A stretch of 5,073 nt of DNA from Sphingomonas sp. CCH21-G11. Its GTDB lineage: Bacteria; Pseudomonadota; Alphaproteobacteria; Sphingomonadales; Sphingomonadaceae. The notes under the pieces were generated by a model, which saw nothing but the letters and a program-made list of their open reading frames with translations, was not told the origin of the DNA and did no database searches. The stretch covers positions 1 through 5,073 of the forward strand of contig NZ_LSHX01000025.1 in assembly GCF_001555965.1 (NCBI RefSeq), written 5' to 3'. Below, in pieces: positions 1-5,073 of this stretch. Both the position numbers and the translations under genes were made by a program. Every line of letters begins with the position of its first letter. Position 1 is the first letter of the stretch.

Positions 1-512
1 GCCTGACGCCGGCGATGACGCTGATCGACGTCGACGGCGAGGCCGCTCCTGCCGAGCTGGCGATCATCGGCGCGCGCGCCGCCGCCGAAGCCATCGTCCG
101 GCTCGACCTCGCGGGATCGATCGGCATCGATTTGCCGACGACGCCCGACCGGTCCGCGCGGCTGGCCGCGGCGGCAGCGATCGACGCGGCAATCCCCCAG
201 CCGTTCGAGCGGACCGCGGTCAACGGTTTCGGCTTCATCCAGATTGTGCGGCGCAGGTCGCGACTCTCGCTGCCCGAGCTGGCGGCGAGCGATCCGGTCG
301 GATGGCATGCGCGCGCCGCGTTGCGGATCGCCGAGCATACGCCCGGCGCGGGGCAACGCACGCTGACCGCGCACCCCGATCTGGTCGCGCGGCTGGCGGC
401 GCATCCCGACTGGCTGGCGGCGCTGGAACGGCGGATCGGTGCGGCCGTGATCTTGCAGGGCGACGCGCGCCGCGCCATATCCGCCGCGCATGTCCAGGCG
501 CGCCACCCCTGA
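1..512 (+). CDS. Ribonuclease E/G family protein, C-terminal part (5' end outside window)
   Basis: The gene enters from the left edge in the frame whose first full codon is at position 3, and stops at TGA 510-512; 169 residues are visible. Family members are Mg-dependent single-strand endoribonucleases that process rRNA and tRNA precursors and mRNA. The segment LTPAMTLIDVDG (3-38) matches the DNase I-like catalytic core around the first metal-binding Asp (codon 27-29 by analogy with E. coli RNase E D303). LDLAGSIGIDLP (about 102-137) matches the second (codon 129-131, D346 analogue). The stretch NGFGFIQIVRRRSRLSLPEL corresponds to the family's 'G-L-hydrophobic-E-M-T-R-x-R-x-R-x-S-L' segment. 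In E. coli RNase E and G a CPxC zinc-link follows there; this fragment has no cysteine. The protein also ends soon after, so it lacks a degradosome scaffold tail. It overlaps yacG by 23 bases, suggesting translational coupling. Family call is firm; RNase E versus RNase G naming is not decidable here. Confidence 0.85.
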   Translation, partial: LTPAMTLIDVDGEAAPAELAIIGARAAAEAIVRLDLAGSIGIDLPTTPDRSARLAAAAAIDAAIPQPFERTAVNGFGFIQIVRRRSRLSLPELAASDPVGWHARAALRIAEHTPGAGQRTLTAHPDLVARLAAHPDWLAALERRIGAAVILQGDARRAISAAHVQARHP

Positions 513-696
513 AAGCTGCCCGCGATGCGGCAAACCGGTTTCCGTCGATTTCCGGCCGTTTTGCGGGCGCGGATGCAAGGATCGCGACCTGCTCGCCTGG
601 CTGGACGAGGGCTATCGCCTGCCCGGTGCGCGCATCGATCCGGATGATGCGGCAAATGCAAATGTCGGGCTGGACAGCGACGCCGACGCTGACTAA
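490..696 (+). CDS. yacG: YacG-family zinc-binding protein (DNA gyrase inhibitor)
   Basis: A 68-residue cytoplasmic protein. YacG of E. coli binds the GyrB C-terminal region and inhibits DNA gyrase; that function is carried over from the family. The treble-clef-type zinc site is complete: C10 and C13 (SCPRCGKPV) with C25 and C29 (FCGRGC). It is followed by the family signature DLLAWLDEGYRLPG at residues 33-46. Length and the acidic, probably disordered tail (residues 47-68, rich in Asp) are normal for the family. An in-frame TGA at 448-450 limits the start, and ATG 490 is the only good start before the first cysteine. No clear Shine-Dalgarno sequence precedes it. Translation therefore probably depends on ribosomes finishing the upstream RNase E/G gene, which it overlaps by 23 bases. 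The RNase E/G–yacG order is common in alphaproteobacteria. Confidence 0.92.
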   Translation: MSRRATPESCPRCGKPVSVDFRPFCGRGCKDRDLLAWLDEGYRLPGARIDPDDAANANVGLDSDADAD

Positions 697-699
697 GAG
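671..699 (+). promoter_or_regulatory. Possible sigma-70-type promoter for tRNA-Phe
   Basis: TGGACA (671-676; five of six bases of TTGACA) lies exactly 17 bases before TAAGAG (694-699; three of six bases of TATAAT). The -10 candidate overlaps the yacG stop codon. Transcription would start near 706 and give a leader of about 22 bases before the tRNA. The -10 match is weak, and alphaproteobacterial promoters are loosely conserved, so read-through from the RNase E/G–yacG operon is the main alternative. Confidence 0.3.
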
Positions 700-710
700 G
701 CCGCTCTTTC

Positions 711-724
711 CCGGCTGCTGCCGG
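711..724 (+). other. Short GC hairpin in the tRNA leader
   Basis: CCGGC (711-715) pairs perfectly with GCCGG (720-724) around the four-base loop TGCT, ending four bases before the mature tRNA 5' end. No T-run follows, so it is not a terminator. It could shape the precursor for 5' processing by RNase P or an endonuclease; that role is inference. A hairpin this short can arise by chance in GC-rich DNA. Confidence 0.3.
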
Positions 725-728
725 TGAT

Positions 729-804
729 GCCCAGGTAGCTCAGTTGGTAGAGCATGCGACTGAAAATCGCAGTGTCGGCGGTTCGATCCCGTCCCTGGGC
801 ACCA
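729..804 (+). tRNA. tRNA-Phe (GAA), CCA encoded
   Basis: A complete 76-nt cloverleaf can be folded by eye. The acceptor stem is 729-735 with 794-800 (seven pairs). The D stem is 738-741 with 750-753. The anticodon stem is 755-759 with 767-771, around loop CTGAAAA (760-766), which places anticodon GAA at 762-764 and reads the Phe codons UUC/UUU. The variable loop is GTGTC (772-776). The T stem is 777-781 with 789-793, including one G-U pair, around loop TTCGATC. The discriminator is A801 and the CCA end (802-804) is in the DNA. It starts 32 bases after yacG and is followed by a terminator at 819-843. Confidence 0.97.
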
Positions 805-813
805 TTTCCCCAC

Positions 814-854
814 TGAACGCCGTTTCCTGCTGAACGGCTTTTTCCGGTTGAACG
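814..854 (+). repeat. Three spaced TGAACG repeats
   Basis: TGAACG occurs at 814-819, 831-836 and 849-854, at steps of 17 and 18 bases. The first two units also share a pyrimidine-rich half: CCGTTTCC follows the first and GGCTTTTTCC the second. The first two copies contribute to the arms of the terminator hairpin. The array may be a decayed short duplication rather than a binding site. Confidence 0.4.
819..843 (+). terminator. Rho-independent terminator after tRNA-Phe
   Basis: GCCGTT (819-824) pairs with AACGGC (833-838) across an eight-base loop, and five T residues follow directly (839-843). It starts 14 bases after the tRNA CCA end, as expected for the end of the RNase E/G–yacG–tRNA transcript. 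It also separates that unit from the SRPBCC–dehydrogenase operon downstream. The stem has only six pairs, so termination may be partial. Confidence 0.7.
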
Positions 855-878
855 ACGTCGCCGCCCGCCGACGCCGAC

Positions 879-914
879 CGCGTCCGTCCGCGCCCATCCG
901 CGCCCATCCGCGTC
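879..914 (+). repeat. 10-bp tandem repeats upstream of the SRPBCC gene
   Basis: Three decamers of consensus CGCGYCCRTC lie head to tail: CGCGTCCGTC (879-888), CGCGCCCATC (889-898) and an identical CGCGCCCATC (899-908). They are followed by a partial unit CGCGTC (909-914). The last unit ends 19 bases before the GGAAC element at 934. The period is close to one helical turn, so each copy would face the same side of the DNA. The cause could be a protein-binding array or simple replication slippage in GC-rich sequence. Confidence 0.6.
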
Positions 915-933
915 GCCTAAGCCGCTTTCCTTC

Positions 934-959
934 GGAACAACCGGGGACGGCGACGGGTT
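934..959 (+). promoter_or_regulatory. Candidate EcfG (general stress response) promoter
   Basis: GGAAC at 934-938 is followed after 17 bases by GGTT at 956-959. The known consensus of the alphaproteobacterial general-stress sigma factor EcfG is GGAAC-N16/17-CGTT, so this site matches at every position but one in the -10 element. The geometry also fits. Transcription would start near 966-968, and the Shine-Dalgarno GGAG (981-984) and ATG 991 lie just downstream, leaving a leader of roughly 24 bases. If real, the SRPBCC–dehydrogenase operon belongs to the PhyR/NepR/EcfG stress regulon. No competing sigma-70-like promoter was obvious in the gap. Confidence 0.6.
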
Positions 960-990
960 AGGTTCGGGACGGGCCAGAACGGAGCAGCAT

Positions 991-1629
991 ATGTCGACCA
1001 ACCGAAGCATCTTTCCCTGGGCGGCATTGGGCGCGGGGGCCGTTGCCGGCGCGGCATTGCTGCTGCAGCGCGACAGCGCGCGACCCGGATCGGGCGGGCA
1101 AGGCGATTCCCCGCCGGGCCGTACGGCGCGGCGGCGGTGGTTCGGCGATTATGCGGTGACGGGCAAGACCGTCACGATCGCCAAGCCGGGCCGCGCCGAG
1201 CTGTATCGCTTCTGGCGCGACTTCACCAACCTGCCGGCATTCATGGAAAATCTGGAAGCGGTCGAGATGCTCGGCGAGGGCCGCTCGCGCTGGCACATTC
1301 GCGGTCCGCTGGGCACCGTGACGGTCGAGAGCGAGATTGTCGCGGCGCGCGAGGGCGAACTGATCGCGTGGCGATCGGTCGCGGGGTCGGAAATCGACAC
1401 CGAGGGTCGCGTGGCATTTCGCGACGCGCCGGGCGACCGTGGTACACAAGTCGAGCTGGTCGTCGCGTACAAGCCGCCGATGGGCAGCGCCGGCAGGGCC
1501 GTCGCGACACTCCTGCAGCGCGAACCCGAAATCCAGGCGCGACGCGACCTGAGGCGTTTCAAGATGCTGATGGAAACCGGCGAGATCGCGACGTCGACCC
1601 GTCAACTGAAGCTGGAGGAGACCGCCTGA
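991..1629 (+). CDS. Membrane-anchored SRPBCC (START/Bet v 1-like) domain protein
   Basis: A 212-residue protein. GGAG at 981-984, six bases before ATG 991, supports the start. Residues 7-25 form a small-residue-rich hydrophobic segment (PWAALGAGAVAGAALLL), probably a membrane anchor. A Gly/Pro/Arg-rich linker follows (about 27-50). Residues 57-200 resemble SRPBCC proteins of the 'cyclase/dehydrase' type (COG5637-like), with FWRDFTNLPAFMENLEAV at 74-91, a GPLG turn, an IAWRS strand, an RGTQVEL strand and the C-terminal helix EPEIQARRDLRRFKMLMETG at 178-197. The SRPBCC fold makes a deep cavity for hydrophobic ligands; no catalytic residue can be assigned, so the ligand is unknown. The stop codon overlaps the start of the dehydrogenase gene by one base (TGATG), and the two likely form one operon. 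A candidate EcfG promoter lies at 934-959, so stress induction is likely but inferred. Confidence 0.85.
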   Translation: MSTNRSIFPWAALGAGAVAGAALLLQRDSARPGSGGQGDSPPGRTARRRWFGDYAVTGKTVTIAKPGRAELYRFWRDFTNLPAFMENLEAVEMLGEGRSRWHIRGPLGTVTVESEIVAAREGELIAWRSVAGSEIDTEGRVAFRDAPGDRGTQVELVVAYKPPMGSAGRAVATLLQREPEIQARRDLRRFKMLMETGEIATSTRQLKLEETA

Positions 1630-2810
1630 TGCGCGCGCTTTGCTATCACGGCACCCATGACGTCCGCGTCGATACCGTGCCCGACCCCGACATCGTCAAT
1701 CCGCGCGACGCGATCATCAAGGTGACGTCGACCGCGATCTGCGGCTCCGACCTGCATCTTTATGACGGCGTCATCCCCGCGGTGATGCCGGGCGACGTGC
1801 TGGGCCACGAATTCATGGGCGAGGTCGTCGAAACGGGGCCGGGATCGACATTGGTCAAGGGCCAGCGGGTGGTCGTCCCCTTCACCATCGCGTGCGGCAG
1901 CTGTTTCTTCTGCGGGCAACAGCAATACAGCGCCTGCGACAATTCCAACCCCGTGGACAAGCGCGAGATGTCCGAAACGCTGTACGGCACGCCAATGAGC
2001 GGGCTGTTCGGCTATTCGCACCTGACCGGCGGCTATTCGGGCGGTCAGGCCGAATTCGTGCGCGTGCCGTTCAGCGATGTCGGGCCGATCGTGATCGACG
2101 ACGACACGCTGGAGGACGAACAGGTGCTGTTCCTGTCCGACATCCTGCCGACGGGTTGGATGGCGGCCGAAAACGCCGCGATCGAGGGTGGCGATACGGT
2201 CGCGATCTGGGGCGCCGGGCCGGTCGGGTTGTTCGCGGCACAGAGCGCGGTGCTGATGGGCGCGGCGCGGGTGATCGTGATCGACCATTATCCCCATCGC
2301 CTCGAACTCGCGCGGCAGATCGGCGCGGACACGATCAACTTCCGCGAGACCAACGTCCGCGAGGCGCTGATGGAAATGACCGGCGGCATCGGCCCCGATG
2401 CGGTGATCGATGCGGTCGGCATGGAAGCGCACGGCTTTGCGATCGACAACATGATCGACGTCGCCAAGCAGACGATCGGCATCGGCGCGGATCGGGCGGC
2501 GGCGCTCAAACAGGCGATCCTCGCATGCCGCAAGGGCGGACGGGTGTCGGTTCCCGGCGTCTATGGCGGGATGACGGACAAATTTCCGATCGGCGCGCTG
2601 ATGGAAAAGGGCCTGACGCTGCGCACCGGCCAGACCCATGTGCAGAAATACAGCCGCATGCTGCTCGACATGATCATGGCGGGCAAGATCGACACGACGT
2701 TCCTGATCTCGCACCGCTTGCCGCTCGAACAGGCGGCCGAGGGCTATCGCAACTTCAAGTCGAAGCAGGACGACTATACCAAGGTCGTGCTGAAACCCGG
2801 CATCGCATAG
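1629..2810 (+). CDS. Zinc-dependent alcohol dehydrogenase, formaldehyde dehydrogenase-like
   Basis: A 393-residue cytoplasmic medium-chain dehydrogenase, full length for the formaldehyde dehydrogenase-like branch. GGAGGAG (1614-1620), eight bases before ATG 1629, supports the start. The N-terminal GroES-like domain carries catalytic-zinc residues C38 (ICGSDLH) and H60-E61 (GHE), and probably D171 (SDILPTG) by analogy with Pseudomonas putida glutathione-independent formaldehyde dehydrogenase. The structural zinc set is complete: C89, C92, C95 and C103. The Rossmann domain has GAGPVG at 195-200 and an acidic D219 at the end of strand 2, which favours NAD over NADP. A loop after DAVGMEAHG (MIDVAKQTIGIGADRAAALK) is typical of this branch and absent from classical alcohol dehydrogenases. 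The expected reaction is NAD-linked oxidation of an alcohol or aldehyde, or aldehyde dismutation; the substrate is not determined. It overlaps the SRPBCC gene by one base, so both proteins are probably made together. Confidence 0.93.
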   Translation: MRALCYHGTHDVRVDTVPDPDIVNPRDAIIKVTSTAICGSDLHLYDGVIPAVMPGDVLGHEFMGEVVETGPGSTLVKGQRVVVPFTIACGSCFFCGQQQYSACDNSNPVDKREMSETLYGTPMSGLFGYSHLTGGYSGGQAEFVRVPFSDVGPIVIDDDTLEDEQVLFLSDILPTGWMAAENAAIEGGDTVAIWGAGPVGLFAAQSAVLMGAARVIVIDHYPHRLELARQIGADTINFRETNVREALMEMTGGIGPDAVIDAVGMEAHGFAIDNMIDVAKQTIGIGADRAAALKQAILACRKGGRVSVPGVYGGMTDKFPIGALMEKGLTLRTGQTHVQKYSRMLLDMIMAGKIDTTFLISHRLPLEQAAEGYRNFKSKQDDYTKVVLKPGIA

Positions 2811-2941
2811 GGCCGATCGCCGGTCAGCCTGCGCTTCGGCCGGGAATGGGCTGGCGGGTCAGCAAGGGGGCGCGCATTCGGGCTTGCACAAGACGACACG
2901 CCGTGGAAGCGGGACGCCGAACCGATTGGATCAACAAGGGC

Positions 2942-2946
2942 AAGGA
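2942..2946 (+). promoter_or_regulatory. Ribosome binding site fixing the kinase start
   Basis: AAGGA lies five bases before ATG 2952. The reading frame stays open further upstream (checked back to about 2880) but shows no other ATG and no GTG or TTG start with a ribosome site. The site therefore decides the start, and that start places the first membrane helix at a sensible distance from the N-terminus. Confidence 0.7.
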
Positions 2947-2951
2947 CGGCA

Positions 2952-5073
2952 ATGCCGCAAAGCGTTTCGCGAACGGGATCCCAGGCGACATTCAGCGCGA
3001 GTTTCGGAACACTCGCCGGGGTCTGCGCGGCGCTCCTCTTCTTCCTGATCACCGGCGCGCTTTCTTACACCAATGTCCGCGAGCTTCGTGCCGATACCGC
3101 GCGCGTTGTGCACACGCACAAGGTGATGACCGAATTCGGCAACTTGTTGTCAGCCGTGCAGGACGCGGAGACCGGACAGCGCGGGTTCCTGCTCACCGGT
3201 GACGAACGTTACCTCGATCCATATCGCGCGGCGATCGCGCGGGTCGCTTCCAGCGTTGAAAGGATCGACCTGCTGACGCGGGACAATGCGCAGCAGCAGG
3301 CAAGCCTGCGCGCGCTGACCCCGCGCGTCGCGGCAAAGCTCGCGGAGCTGCGCGAGACCATCAACTTGCGACGCGTGCGTGGACCCGAAGCCGCGCTTTC
3401 GCTCGTCAGCACCGATCGCGGCAAGGTCGAAATGGACGCGATCCGCGCGCAACTGGCCCGGATGCGCGCCGACGAGCAACGCCTGCGCGAGAGCCGGCTG
3501 GCCCAGATGGACGCCGGTTTCTGGACCTTGACGCTCAGCGGGTTGCTGACCACGCTGCTCGGCATCGGCCTCACCTTGACGGTGGGCCTGCTCGTCCACC
3601 GTGCCGAACGCACGCGCCAGCGCCTGGCGTGGCTGCAGGCGGGCGAGGTCGGGCTGAGCCAGGCGATGCTGGGTGACCGCAGCGTGGCCGAACTGGGTGA
3701 CAGCATCCTCGATTTCCTGACCAGCTATCTCGGCGCGCAGGCGAGCGCGCTGTTCAAGGGCGAGGACGGCGTGTTCCAGCGCACCGCGATGCTGGGCGTC
3801 GCCGGCGACGCCCCGGTGCCCCAGCTGTTCAGGGAGCGCGAGGGACTGCTGGGTCGCGTGGCCGCCGAAGGGCGGCCGACCGTCATCTCCGACGTGCCCG
3901 ACGGCTATCTGAAGCTGGGTTCGGCCCTGGGCCATGATCGGCCACGCCATCTCGTCATCGCGCCGTTCAGCGCCGACGGGGTCGTCAACGCCGTGGTCGA
4001 GTTCGGTTTCCTGCACCCCGTCGAGGACCGCACCCTGGAGCTTCTGGCGCGCGTCGAGCCGACCGCCGGCGTGGCGCTGCGATCGGCGCGCTACCGGACC
4101 GAATTGCGGAACCTGCTGGAGGAAACCCAGCGCCAGTCGGAAGAGCTTCAGGTCCAGAGCGAGGAATTGCGGGTTTCCAACGAAGAGCTGGAGGAACAGG
4201 GTCGCGCGCTCAAGGAAACCGCGGTGCGGCTCGAACAGCAGCAGGTCGAGCTCGAACAGACCAATTCGCAGCTGGAGGAACAGGCGCAGCTGCTGGAAAC
4301 CCAGCGCGACGACCTCGCCCGGTCGAGCGCAGCGATCGAGGCCAAGGCGCGCGAGCTGGAGCAGGCCAGCCAATACAAATCCGATTTCCTGGCCAATATG
4401 AGCCATGAGCTGCGCACCCCGCTCAACTCGCTGCTGATCCTGTCGCGGCTGCTCGGCGACAATCCCGACGGCAACCTGACCGATGAACAGGCGAAATACG
4501 CGCGCACGATCGAAGCGTCGGGCAACGACCTGCTCAACCTGATCAATGACATCCTCGATCTGTCGAAGATCGAGGCGGGGCATATCGAGATGCGCGCGGA
4601 ACCGGTCGCGACCCGAAGGCTGGTCGCCGACCTGCGGCAGACATTCGACCCGGTCGCGAACGACCGCGCGATCGATTTCGTGGTCGAGGTCGCCGACGAC
4701 ATGCCGGCATCGATCGTCACCGATCGCCAGCGGCTGGAACAGGTGCTCAAGAACCTGTTGTCCAACGCGTTCAAGTTCACCGAACAGGGCAGCGTCACGC
4801 TCCGGCTCGCCCCGGTCGCCGACGGCCGCATCGCGTTTACCGTCGTCGACACCGGCATCGGCATCTCGGCCGATCAGCAACAGGCGATTTTCGAAGCGTT
4901 CCGCCAGGCCGACGGGTCGATCAACCGGCGCTATGGCGGCACGGGCCTGGGCCTGTCGATCTCGCGCGAGCTGGCGCGGCTGCTCGGCGGGACGATTTCG
5001 GTGGTCAGCACGCCCGGCCAGGGCAGCAGCTTCACCGTCACCGTGCCCACCGACTATGCACCCGTGGACACCC
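2952..5073 (+). CDS. CHASE3–GAF sensor histidine kinase, probably hybrid (3' end outside window)
   Basis: The frame runs from ATG 2952 to the right edge without a stop; 707 residues are visible. A first membrane helix (about 19-40) precedes a periplasmic CHASE3 domain (about 45-185) with the signature DAETGQRGFLLTGD at 71-84. The second helix is about 191-215. A cytoplasmic GAF domain (about 240-378) and a long heptad coiled coil (about 381-473, with SEEL, NEELEEQ and LEEQ runs) follow. HisKA has H485 in FLANMSHELRTPLNS, the expected autophosphorylation site, and the X-region INDILDLSKIEAG from residue 531. The HATPase domain has its N box at N605 (KNLLSNAFKF), G1 box D633-G635-G637 (DTGIGI), F box from 647 and G2 box 662-668 (GGTGLGL). 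All key residues are present, so the kinase should be active. Close relatives in this architecture usually continue into receiver domains, so a hybrid kinase is likely but unseen. The signal is unknown, and no partner response regulator lies in the window. Confidence 0.95.
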   Translation, partial: MPQSVSRTGSQATFSASFGTLAGVCAALLFFLITGALSYTNVRELRADTARVVHTHKVMTEFGNLLSAVQDAETGQRGFLLTGDERYLDPYRAAIARVASSVERIDLLTRDNAQQQASLRALTPRVAAKLAELRETINLRRVRGPEAALSLVSTDRGKVEMDAIRAQLARMRADEQRLRESRLAQMDAGFWTLTLSGLLTTLLGIGLTLTVGLLVHRAERTRQRLAWLQAGEVGLSQAMLGDRSVAELGDSILDFLTSYLGAQASALFKGEDGVFQRTAMLGVAGDAPVPQLFREREGLLGRVAAEGRPTVISDVPDGYLKLGSALGHDRPRHLVIAPFSADGVVNAVVEFGFLHPVEDRTLELLARVEPTAGVALRSARYRTELRNLLEETQRQSEELQVQSEELRVSNEELEEQGRALKETAVRLEQQQVELEQTNSQLEEQAQLLETQRDDLARSSAAIEAKARELEQASQYKSDFLANMSHELRTPLNSLLILSRLLGDNPDGNLTDEQAKYARTIEASGNDLLNLINDILDLSKIEAGHIEMRAEPVATRRLVADLRQTFDPVANDRAIDFVVEVADDMPASIVTDRQRLEQVLKNLLSNAFKFTEQGSVTLRLAPVADGRIAFTVVDTGIGISADQQQAIFEAFRQADGSINRRYGGTGLGLSISRELARLLGGTISVVSTPGQGSSFTVTVPTDYAPVDT

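Noticed and set aside
729..990. tRNA-Phe as an attachment site for an integrated element.
   Set aside because: There is no integrase, no second copy of the tRNA 3' end in the window and no break in gene style downstream.
1602..2714. A 370-codon open frame on the - strand opposite the dehydrogenase.
   Set aside because: His/Arg/Asp-rich shadow of a well-conserved enzyme gene; no family motif and no ribosome site was evident.
2811..2841. Inverted repeat GGCCGA/TCGGCC directly after the dehydrogenase stop, considered as a terminator.
   Set aside because: The loop is 19 bases, the stem only six pairs and no T-run follows. It could still be a weak transcription end, but this is not supportable.
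2811..2951. Search for a promoter of the histidine kinase gene.
   Set aside because: TTGCAC at 2884-2889 has no acceptable -10 box at 16-18 bases, and there is no GGAAC element. The kinase may be read from upstream or from an unrecognised promoter.
3006..3031. GGAAC inside the start of the kinase gene, considered as a second EcfG promoter.
   Set aside because: No GTT element occurs at 16-17 bases, and the site is within coding sequence.
1892..3202. A long + strand frame crossing the dehydrogenase end, the gap and the kinase start.
   Set aside because: Arg/Gly/Asp-rich out-of-frame translation that overlaps two genes with clear motifs; no function is recognisable.
4404..4430. Possibility that the kinase belongs to the HWE or HRxxN type that feeds the general stress response.
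   Set aside because: The phosphoacceptor box reads HELRTPLNS with classical G1, F and G2 boxes, which marks an ordinary HisKA kinase. A link to the stress response cannot be argued from its sequence.
3150..4880. A 576-codon open frame on the - strand opposite the histidine kinase.
   Set aside because: It lies fully antisense to a kinase with all its motifs intact, has no recognisable domain and shows the Arg/Gln/Asp-rich composition expected of an antisense GC-rich shadow.

Overview
The window is GC-rich, with compact bacterial genes all on the + strand. It looks like an alphaproteobacterial chromosome, most likely a sphingomonad (Sphingomonas or a close relative). This placement rests on protein character, on the RNase E/G–yacG order typical of alphaproteobacteria, and on a candidate GGAAC-type (EcfG) promoter. 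No database search was run.

Layout. Positions 1-512 hold the 3' end of a ribonuclease E/G family gene. It overlaps yacG (490-696), which encodes a small four-cysteine zinc protein. A tRNA-Phe(GAA) gene with encoded CCA follows at 729-804, and a hairpin plus T-run terminator (819-843) closes this housekeeping block. A possible sigma-70-like promoter for the tRNA lies across the end of yacG (671-699).

The 186-base gap at 805-990 carries the terminator, a run of three TGAACG repeats, three 10-bp tandem repeats and a good match to the alphaproteobacterial general-stress promoter (GGAAC-N17-GGTT, 934-959). That promoter would drive a two-gene operon: a membrane-anchored SRPBCC-domain protein (991-1629) and, overlapping it by one base, a zinc-dependent alcohol/formaldehyde dehydrogenase-like enzyme (1629-2810). 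The pair is plausibly a stress-induced module acting on an aldehyde, alcohol or hydrophobic metabolite; the substrate cannot be read from the sequence.

After a 141-base gap without a convincing promoter or terminator, a large sensor histidine kinase begins at 2952 and runs off the right edge. Its order is TM – CHASE3 – TM – GAF – long coiled coil – HisKA – HATPase. This is the usual front half of a hybrid kinase, so receiver domains may follow outside the window.

I found no CRISPR array, insertion sequence, integrase, toxin-antitoxin pair or clearly new system. The most interesting points are the putative stress promoter in front of the SRPBCC–dehydrogenase pair, the 10-bp repeats just upstream of it, and the absence of the cysteine zinc-link in the RNase E/G fragment.
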